Source: Paramarasmius palmivorus (taxonomy: Eukaryota > Basidiomycota > Agaricomycetes > Agaricales > Marasmiaceae). Taken from it: a stretch of 64,000 nt of DNA. The stretch covers positions 62,001 to 126,000 of the forward strand of contig JAYKXP010000021.1 in NCBI GenBank assembly GCA_037176845.1. The letters are read 5' to 3'. Below the pieces are notes generated by a model, which saw only the letters and a program-made list of their open reading frames with translations, ran no database searches and was not told where the DNA came from. The position numbers and the translations under genes were made by a program. Below, piece by piece: positions 48,570 through 57,646 of the stretch; within the stretch, counting starts at the first letter, position 1, and every line of letters begins with the position of its first letter.

Positions 48570-49888
48570 TCAGCTTGACACATACGATGGCGGAACTTCA
48601 ACTACCCTTCGTGATTGTGGAGGCGGTGGCGCGGGAAGCTCTCGACCTCGCCACCCACTATCTGCATGTCTGACTACGACTTCCGAATCGATGTCTCCGT
48701 GTGCAGAATGCGGAGAAGCATAGCTCTGATGAGGTGACGGAAACGCATATCCTGCGGACATGTACGGCGAGACCGTTTCATTGGATGCGGTAGACCTCGA
48801 GCGCATCTTCATCAGCTTAGCAGGAGGAATTATACGCAGCTCTGGTCTTCCTCCAAATGGACCTGACTGGGGTGAGTCGAGGTTTATGGACGATCTGGAG
48901 TAACGAGCCGGCATGTAATGGTAGTTGTGGTTGAAGTCATATGTGTATGGCTGAACCTGACTTGTTGGGGATGGACCCGACATGGACCAACCCACCGCAA
49001 GCGAGTTCTCTGTTCTCACCTGCGTGGGGATATAATTGGGTGAGAGCATGGAATCTTTCGCCCTTCGCCGGCGCGTGATCGTAACGCAAAGCACGATACA
49101 GAGTCCGAGGAAAAGAGCGGAAATTCCTCCCAAAATCGCACCTATAATTCGTGCTTTGTTTGAGTTGGTTCCTGAACCCGATGAAGAGACTGGATCCAGT
49201 GCAATGCTTGGCGTGGGACTTAGACACAGAAAAGGTTAGATGTATCCGAATGCGGAGAGCTATAAGGGCGTTTACCTTGCACTAGTAGATGATAACGAGC
49301 TCTGAGTCTGACTCGTTCGCGGAGGTGTTGCACTTGTAGACGTGTTAAGCTTTTCCCCAGGATTGACTGCTATCACAGGCGGAGATGTGAAAATCGGGAA
49401 CATATCCTGGAAATCGTCGTCTTCGGGGTCAGAGCTACAGTGCCATCAGCAAAGATTCACTCGATATTTCCAGTGCATACCCCCGGAATAATGTAAAGGT
49501 GAATCCACTAACAAAGAAGTTGCTTGATGACGAAGGGTTAGGGCACTATGCAAAACCGAAAGGCAAGGAACTCACCCAGCGAAAGGCGCAGTGACGTTCA
49601 CTGCACCCCTTCCATTTTCCAGATCTCGGATCGATCGTGGGCGAGAAGAAATGTCACAACCGAATCGCGAGTCCACTTCTCCACTACATAGAACATATCC
49701 GATTGGGGCTTCGTCGCCTTTGTTCCACGTCCAGTTCAGTTGCGTAGGCTGACCAACAAAGAGTTTCGACGGAACGGAGATGTTGAATGCCCGCACTCTT
49801 AAGGATAACAAGATGATTCTTGAGCGATTTCGTTAGAATAAAAGAAGTACAAAGCGTACGGTATCACTCACACATATAAGAGAAACAT
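48570..49888 (-). CDS. Single-pass membrane protein, DSGWR/PPxY tail (member Q, 369 aa)
   Basis: Five exons: 49888-49872 (17 nt), 49818-49576, a 42-nt exon encoding NFFVSGFTFTLFRG, 49434-49276, 49218-48570; the sum is 1110 nt, all introns phase 2. Signal peptide MFLLYV+IILLSLRVRA, then FNISVPSKLFVGQPTQLNWT, with two Cys as in member H. The stalk starts GSDPEDDDFQDMF. The helix IIGAILGGISALFLGLCIVL is followed by TRRRRAK. The tail, the longest in the array (about 170 aa), has many Tyr (YTYDFNHNYHYMPARY), VVRHADSGWRGRE and ends EVPPSYVSS. It is the mirror partner of member H on the other side of the F-box gene. Function unknown. Confidence 0.82.
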
Positions 49889-50594
49889 AGTCGTTCAACG
49901 TCCCAGCCAGCTGGACGAGGGAAAGAAGTGGGTGGAAGCACAGCCAGTCGAGGGAAGGGGATCAGATGCCTAAGGCTCCTTACTGAGAACGTTAGAATGA
50001 CAGCTTGAAGAGTCTATGGATGGCATCATTCCAGTGTCCTCGAGACGTAGCAACTACAGAACACCTGTCAGATTAAGCACTATGGAATGATAGAAATTTT
50101 TCCGCACATGTCCGTCTATTTGCAGTCCGAAGCCAAGAATACTTGATCATACGGAAACTGAGTTGGGTAGACTCCGATAGAGCTGCGAGCAAAACGACAT
50201 GATGGCAAGAAGCAGGAACGCATGGACCAATCGGAGCCGAAATGTCCGAACATTTAAGCCGCATAAGGTTAGGGTTTATTTCGAACCAATCTTGAACGAC
50301 GCCGGTTTTTGATGACTCCACTTCAGATTACTCGAGCGCTCAGGCCCAAGACCCAAGCTCTTTCCCAATCAACCAGGAGCAATAGTATTGGTAGAGCGAT
50401 AATGGACTGTAAACATAGTTACGAGTTCCTGCTTGGTGCGTGACGTCTATATCTCAATCCTGAATACCGAACCGTAACTTCAGAGGATTGTAGAACATGT
50501 AAAGTTTGCTTGTAGTCGACCGAAAATCTGGCATCGATTGGATCAAACATTTGCCCTGTTTTCGAAACAAATGGAAGTCATCGAAACCCTAGCA

Positions 50595-50862
50595 ATAGAC
50601 TCGCAAGCCAGTCTATACGGTGACGCTTGCCTTCCCTCGCTGCTAGAAATCGTGGAATCCGAGAGTCGGAAAGGGACGAGGTAAGGTTTGGTAACGATTT
50701 TGATGGTCGCTCGGGGTAAGGGCAAGTCATAGACTCGCAAGCCAGTCTATACGGTGACGCTTGCCTTCCCTCGCTGCTAGAAATCGTGGAATCCGAGAGT
50801 CGGAAAGGGACGAGGTAAGGTTTGGTAACGATTTTGATGGTCGCTCGGGGTAAGGGCAAGTC
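50595..50862. repeat. Tandem duplication, two identical 134-bp units
   Basis: The unit at 50595-50728 (begins atagactcgcaagccagtct, ends gggtaagggcaagtc) is repeated without any difference I can see at 50729-50862. The unit length is not a multiple of three, so open frames across it change frame between copies. Confidence 0.9.
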
Positions 50863-50872
50863 ACCGTACAGA

Positions 50873-51533
50873 CTGGTACACGTCGCAGGCTTGGATATAT
50901 CGGGAAGGTGTGTGAAAACGAACTTAGTGAAATCAAGCTTTCGTTGGTGAGCGGCTGGCTAGTTGATCAAGGTGGGTGTCGAACTGCGTCGAGACATGTC
51001 CCTCCACTAATCTTCAGTATTGTGTATCAGATAGCCAAAATGAATATGTAAGAAAGTCTACGTATGATGTACACCTCGGAAACAGCCAGAAGCCTGATCT
51101 ATGAAGGAAGTTGACCCATGTACTCACATTTGATCGCGGCTGAGCGTCTTCACACACCGAAATTGGGTGTAATGGCCAGGATGTCATTTCCGAGCCGGTT
51201 CCAGCAATGTGTCAAATTGTTTGAAGGACATGGATGAGGACGACTTTGCGGTTGAAGACAAAGATGAGGACGATATGGTGGAACTGCCAAATGAGTGAGC
51301 CATAATTCAGATTTCCGCTTTTCGACTTACTATGGTTTCTATTTAGGTCTTTGTTGTGAACACTCACTTTTTGCGACTATGAGGAATATATTGAGAGTGT
51401 TGTAATGATAGTATAGAGGGAAAGTGTAGTACGAAATACCATTCTGACTTCGGGGCAGTGGAGAAACATCGTGATTTCACTAAGTTCGTTTTCACACACC
51501 TTCCCGATATATCCAGGCTTGCGAAGTGTACCA
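50873..51533. repeat. Inverted repeat, about 62-bp arms around 540 bp
   Basis: The left arm (50873-50934; contains ggatatatcgggaaggtgtg) is the reverse complement of 51472-51533 (contains cacaccttcccgatatatcc) with only a few mismatches. The DNA between has no recognised gene. It may be a foldback element. Confidence 0.75.
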
Positions 51534-52675
51534 GCCGCTTCGCAGAACTCAGCCTCCCATCAAAAAAATTTCAAATCTGCGAAGCGGGTGGGAACGAGCC
51601 TACCCTAGCAACAACGTTACCAGGGAGGCCCGAAGTCCCCATTCACGTCTACTGCACCAAAATTGGCTTGCGAATCTGCAAATATATACTTCGTGCCTCT
51701 AGAGACGTACTTTCTCTCTCCCCGCATCACTAGCCCTACATTCTGCCCACTTTGGTGTGCCCGACATCAACACGTCCGCGTCTCCACGTACATCACAGTA
51801 CACTAAAGACCACCTCTACATTCCTGCAACGATAGCTATGACGATTTCTTGATAATCGATCCACGAAGCTCAACGAAACTCAACGAAGACAAACATCTTC
51901 ATGCGAATAATTAGTATTCTGGACTCTTCGCTATTCTAAAGCTGACATACCCACTCGTCTTCGACCAGAGGGTCTTCCTCGCCTGGTAGTGATAATCGTT
52001 CCGGGATTGGGGATACCGTATGGCTTGAGGCGTGTACGTCTGTTGCTCTCTACGATCATTTCATTGACTTTCTTGAACATTGTACCATCTTCCAGTGATA
52101 CGTAGGCACCAAAAAACGAACTAAATTTGGGATGCACCGACCATGAGTCGCCAAGGCCTTCCACTTCATGATGGTCGGCTCCTCTCGTTCCGCGTCATCC
52201 CTGATTCGGTGGAATGTTAGCCCATCTCCCCTTACTTCCGTCCCTTTCATAACTAATGGCGACTAGTGGAAACTGCATGATTATCTTATCTACCGTTCTG
52301 GGCAAGTAACATTAGTACTCGAAATGGACGGCTGCTAAAAGAAACGATAGTTCGAACCATGTTCAATGCTGTTCAATGCCTAGAGAAAACAGGAGCCCTC
52401 TCTATGGCGATTCCTGCTGGATATCACCGTGGTAGTTATGAGAACGCTGTTTCTATGATTACGGGAATCATGAATCGTTTGATCAAAGTTCCCGCCTTTC
52501 AATTTAGATTCTTTGATCACGCATCTCAAAGGCGATGCTTGTTTTCCTTTAATACACGCTGCCAAAAACAGCAGGGCTCTGGTACCTTCATGGCATCCCA
52601 TTACTACGCATAAACTCACTGTTCTCTATCCCTCGTCTGGAAAGGAGGAGCTTTGGTCTCCCCTGCTTCTTGAAA

Positions 52676-54103
52676 ATGGCTATTGACTTTACTCCGGAAA
52701 GTGTGTTGTCGACCAACAACATCGTCAGTCAGCCCATCATCACTGTAATCGTGCGTCCCTCTCTCCCGCTTCTGCTGATCATGATCTACTAACGACAGTT
52801 GCCGTTCTAGTTCGAGGGAATAGTCTATGGTAAGTGTTCACTAATCTTCGGCGGAGCCGTATTCTTACCGGGTTCTCGAAGGCTTTTACGTTCATCTTTT
52901 TGGAATGTGCATGTACCTCGTCTGGCAGAACCGCATGCCACACTTGAGGATATACGTTCCAGCTATTATTATTCTATTTATTCTGGCTACAATCGGTCTC
53001 ATCTTGAGCGTTGTCAATATCGAATTCTCATCTGTAGCATACTTGGAGGTGCTTCAAACAAATGATTTGGCTAAGGTCATGTCAGCAGGGCCCAAGTTGT
53101 TACAGACAAGGTACGTACAGGGACAGGTTTCTATATTTTCCAATGAACTAATCCTTCTTGAGTGCTGCAACGCATTTCATATATCTGCTTGCAAAGTGAT
53201 TCCGCTTCTCTTACTTCCCAACGTTCAAAGTTAACATGTTTTGGACAGTATCGTGACGGATATGTCTTTGGTACGCCTTCTCATCTCCTCGGACAGGTCA
53301 ACCTCTCACCAAACCGACATTTAGATCTACAGATGCCACATTATCTGGGGTTCAAGAAGACGGTTCATTGTCGCACCAGTCCTCGTATCGCTTGGTAGTA
53401 ACAGTAAGGAAGCTTGTCACTTCCTAATGCTCAATGCCGGACTCACAATCTATCAGCACTTGGCATCATCGCGGTGTCTTACCAGTTTAAGCCAGATCTC
53501 GACTCATTCCTAACGGGCAATGATTTCTTTGTCGGGTTCATGGGTAGCATCACGTTCACGACGCTGCTGTTGACTCTGATGATGGGTACGTTATCGCATG
53601 CGTTCAGCTGTGTTAGGATCTCATCGTGATCTCAACACAGCGGGTCGAGTTTGGTGGATAACGCGCCGACGTGCTAGGCGATTCGATTCTGGCTTAATGA
53701 AAAAGGTCAAGGCGACGGTGGCTATCATGTAAGATGATCCGAAGCTCATTATCATGTCACCTTTCCTTATGTTCTTCAGCTTGGAGTCGGCCCTTGTATA
53801 CAGCCTATTCCTCGCTGTTTACCAGATCCAAAACGCTCGGCTACCCATGTCAGTTGATCTCGGGGTTTATCCGTTATTGATCCAATTTGCAGTGCGTATT
53901 ATTTGTTGATTCATTGCTCTCACTACTAAAGTAGTCCTTCCAAGGGAATTTCTCCAACACTCATTATCGTGCGTGCTGGGCTTGGGCTGAGCGTTGAGAA
54001 CTCCGAGAATGACAAGCAGGAAGCACTCTTTGATAACTCGCAGAGTTATGGTCCACAAATGATGGTCGAATCAGTCTCAGTCATAGAAAAAACAGAAGTC
54101 TGA
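52676..54103 (+). CDS. Multi-pass membrane protein of an uncharacterised basidiomycete family, 303 aa
   Basis: Nine exons: 52676-52750, 52811-52829 (19 nt), 52882-53110, 53249-53270 (22 nt), 53325-53403, 53457-53585, 53641-53728, 53780-53891, 53945-54103; the sum is 912 nt, in frame. The start MAIDFTPESVLSTNN is extracellular or short cytoplasmic. It is followed by hydrophobic segments FEGIVYGFYVHLFGMCMYLV, IYVPAIIILFILATIGLILS, the loop IYRCHIIWGSRR, IVAPVLVSLGS, FMGSITFTTLLLTLMM, a basic RVWWITRRARR linker, ILESALVYSLFLAVYQIQ, and GVYPLLIQFAGISPTLIIVR. The layout suggests seven helices. Proteins of this build (YRxYxxWGSR, ESAxxY, GIAPTLIxVR) are frequent in mushroom genomes and have no known role. 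It is convergent with the gene at 54164. Confidence 0.78.
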
Positions 54104-54163
54104 TAAAGGACACTGTTGTATGTGTGCGACGCAATATTTATTGGTCTGAAAGAATACATCTTC

Positions 54164-57116
54164 CTAATCACTAGGTAGAGGGATGTATGGCATGGGAGGA
54201 GGACTAGGTGCTGGTGGTATGAAGTTCTCGCTCGACTGACTGGGAGAGCTGGAAAGTGCATGAGTGAAAAAATGAGGGAACTGCTCCCTGACACGGGGAT
54301 CAATGCCATGATCATGAAGCGCTAGATTGCTAGAGCTCTGTTGCAAAATATGACCAAGGTGAATATGACACCATGTGAAATAGTTTGGGCCATCGAAGTA
54401 AGCATCCTTGGAGGTCAAGTAGAGGAGATGATCCTTTTGGTCGCCTGGATATTCGCCATTTTGGGGGAATACCCCATGCAGATAGGCGTGAATTAGACGT
54501 GCAAGCGAGATATAAACACGCCAAAGATCTGAATTTTCTGATCGCTTCTCCTGGATATCGAGTGCTTCAAAATAGGTCCGCACGCTCCGAAACCCGTTGC
54601 AACGGACAAACGCTAAATGGATAGCTGGATACATGTCCTTTGCTCGGACTCGCATTAATTCGGAGACGAAGTCGGATACTCTAAGAAAATACGTCTTGTT
54701 GACTTCATGATGACCAGTCACGGCAAGAGTTTCCAAAGACTTGGTCATCAAGCGGACAGTGTCTAGCCGGAGACTGTAGCTCCGAAGAGGAAAGCAAGAA
54801 GGTGATATTGAGATTTTGAACAGACGTAAAACAGTGTTCAAATAGTTGTGAGATCCCCGATACAATGACGCTTCTCGCTGGAAGGGGTGGGGTAGCAAGG
54901 CGCCTATCTGGCATAGCATGAACTCGATTGTGCCAGACTCGAGAGCCCATTCGTTCTGGCGAGAAGTCACTTGATCCAGTGCAAAGCTCAAGTGACGTTC
55001 TATCGACTCCAAGACTGCGACTTGGCCGCCCAGACTTTCCCCAGATAAATGATTTTCTGTGACCTTTTGATGCATTTCTAAGACACATCGAATGTGATAT
55101 AGGTTGAGGTAAATGTCATTTAGCTAGTAGAGCAATATCCTAAGCACCTTCTCCGAAAAGATCAAACTAAATAACTGACCTGCCATTGCTTTAATTCCGG
55201 CGAATTGTACGTGAGCAAACAGTGAAGCGTCTGAGAAATGTCGTGCTTAAACGAAGCCACTTCTTCGCTAAGCGCTCGCAAATTCATTGGTTTTGAATCA
55301 CCATTCGCCACATCACGAGTGCGGATCTGCGAATTTATGACTCTTCCTGACATATGCTGCGTGTAGCCGGGACCAGCACTCCAAAGTAAGAATTGAGTGA
55401 TGACCCATTGAGTAGATGGATCAAAACGGCACCCATCCTTGATGACAAGCAGGAGCTCCTTCCATACCGCCGCAGGTAGGTAAAGTTCCGCTGGTTTACC
55501 ATTGAACTGAATGAATAAATCAGCCAGTGGCCAAGGATCTTCTCTCCTGTCGAGAAGGATCGCAGAGATAACAAAAAGGTCGGGTCGCCCCGCCTCTTGT
55601 CCCTTCTTCCAGAATGCAAGCGAATACGGACGAAATGTCGGTGCGCCCAAAATGTCCAGGTGAACACATGTCCTAACGAGTCTTTCGGCTGTATTATGCT
55701 TCCCCGATCTCATTCGCTGATCCGTGGTGAAGCAGCCACGTAGCATCTGGACCGCGGATTCACGTATGTCACCACGTCTGAGCTTCTGAATATGCTCGAA
55801 GTCTGGAGGCAAGCCCGATATTGCTTGAACTACAATACCGTTGATTGCCATGTCCGTGATAGAGGTATTGTATAGCCATATCAAAGACTCAGCCACCAAT
55901 AAAGAGCCCTGGCTTTGTAGGCCAGTATGCTCTCGTCCTGAGCCATGAGACCGGCGAAGTTGATGGTTCTCCGATGAGGTGACTGGGTGCCCGAAAAAGC
56001 GGATAGCAAGGTCGACAGTGAAACGGAGACCGTGACGAAGAGCGTCCTGCTCATAAATTCCAGCCGTACGAATTCGTGAACTAAAGGAGTGCAGAATGGA
56101 GACAGCAAGAAGTGACATTGCCCTCAAAGCCGACGAAAAGGGACTCGATGGATGCTGTCAGGTCAGACCTGTACGGACAATCCGGATATATCAGGGGGAG
56201 AGTGTTCGCAGTCACATAGAGTCCCAGACAAACAGATGTCACGGCACAAAGTGCCCACGAGATCGCGGAATGTAGAGGAGAAAGGAATACAACCAATCCC
56301 GCAAGGAAGATGAAGAGTGCTAAGTGAAGGAGAATGGGTAGAGTCCCAACAATGAATGAAACTTTCCATCGTTGAAGACCCATATATCTGTACTGGCGAA
56401 TAAGAGCACGGTCGCGTGGGGTCCCAGAAATGGTCGTCATATAGGCCTGGATCCACTGCTTTACTAGGACAGCAATGAGTGCCGTTGAGAGGCCGAAGCA
56501 CAAGCTTACGAGCCAAAGGGCGTTAACCCAAACATCGGTGGAAGAATACGTTTCCGAGCCAATGCTCAGAGCGGACTTTTGAATGGTTGCCACGGATTGA
56601 CCCAAGGCAGATGCACGTTGTATTGCAACTAGTTCTTGAAGTAGGGAGGCCGATATTTGGGTGTAGTCAGGACTCAACGATTGAGTTGTTTGAACAACAA
56701 AAGTTGTGACAACTGCCGAGAATAGACCAGCCTGAGAAACATTCAGTATGTGAATTCCTCAAGATGAATACTACTCACGAAAACTAATAGAACATCAATT
56801 GTGTCTCTCCAACCCCCGAGCATCTCCACGTCTGAGAGATCTCGTTCATCCAAGTAAGCCAACCAAACACGAGCATCTTTCCCAATCTCCTCGCCGTAGG
56901 AATCTTCCGGGTATTCCTGCTCATAGTCGCGAGTGTCTATCGATGCCAGGTCACAACTGAATCCCGAAAGCTACGGAAGTAGCACTTACAAGAGCGGTTT
57001 CCTGGAAGAGATCCAGAGAAGTCTCTTTCAAGTCCGAACAATGTCTTCGCCCATTGACTGGAGCTAGCCCTTGTAGGAAGCGGTCTGGTGGTTGAAGCTT
57101 GGGGGAGCGATGTCAT
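54164..57116 (-). CDS. DUF6535-domain membrane protein, with an apparent 1-nt frameshift
   Basis: Exons: 57116-56990, 56936-56779, 56732 to about 56150, about 56061-55180, 55123-54164. The DUF6535 core is clear: KDARVWLAYLDERDLSDVEM, GGWRDTIDVLLVF, AGLFSAVVTTF, VVQTTQSLSPDYTQ, with helices through WVNALWLVSLCFGLSTALIA and LHLALFIFLAGLVVFLSPLH, then YPDCPY. Between AGLFSAVVTTF and VVQTTQ the frame changes in a run of five T (minus strand, 56699-56703); four T would keep it. A second frame change after YPDCPY can be explained by an intron with acceptor CTTTAG at 56081 (donor near 56150), but the donor is weak. The C-terminal 600 residues (ESLIWLYNTS and similar) are helical and unassigned. Role unknown. 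Confidence 0.7.
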
Positions 57117-57408
57117 GGGCGGTGAAGGAAGGGTCTTATTCGGGCTCGAGTCAACTGAATGGTTACTATAAGCTCTCTTCTGTTCATGGACTTCTGGACG
57201 GGGATAAGTACTGATATACTGATAGCCGAACGATGTGAGCTATTTGTGAGCAAAGGAGCGTCCACAAGGATCAAGCGTCCGAGTTGAAACAAGGTTAGAT
57301 CATTATGTCGTGACATCTACATAGGAAACAGAAGGGGCACCAAATCCACGGTTGAAGAATGTTGAACTCGACTATTTTCTCGCACGCGTTCGTTTTACGT
57401 TGGTGATG
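57117..57408. other. Intergenic up to the mobile element
   Basis: Promoter side of the DUF6535 gene. It ends with ttggtgatg (57400-57408), the left copy of the direct repeat flanking the element. Confidence 0.5.
57400..57408. repeat. Target-site duplication, left copy (TTGGTGATG)
   Basis: The nine bases just outside the left inverted repeat equal the nine just outside the right one (63589-63597). One further G (57399 and 63588) also agrees, so 9 or 10 bp depends on where the element is taken to end. Confidence 0.8.
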
Positions 57409-57527
57409 CAGGCTCCTTCCCACCCGTCCTAATGAAGTATCTGCATCAACCAATCAGAACACGACATAATTCGGGCAGATACTTCCTAGGACGGCTGGCA
57501 CAAGGTGATCGGACCGCCCTTCCCGAG
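57409..57527 (+). repeat. Left terminal inverted repeat
   Basis: 119 bp, complementary to 63471-63588. It contains its own hairpin: gtcctaatgaagtatctgc (57426 onward) pairs with gcagatacttcctaggac, with about 27 bases between. The inner part caaggtgatcggaccgccct is identical in both ends. Confidence 0.88.
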
Positions 57528-57646
57528 GCAAGCTGGTCTGCAACGTCACCCCCGTAGCCGACACTGGTTCATCAAAGGAGTCGGTAAGATATTGTAGATA
57601 ACAGTACCGTAGCTGGCTGTAATACTATTCGAGCTATACGATCAAC

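Larger units (their letters stand above)
49889..52675. other. 2.8-kb stretch without a recognised gene
   Basis: Holds a tandem duplication (50595-50862) and an inverted repeat (50873-51533). A basic minus-strand frame at 52164-51931 (with RRGRPSGRRRVGMSALE) and another at 52250-52056 may be pieces of one broken gene, but I do not recognise a family. Confidence 0.4.

Noticed and set aside
50578..50936. Three overlapping minus-strand frames of 65-93 aa
   Set aside because: They are created by the 134-bp tandem repeat read in different frames.
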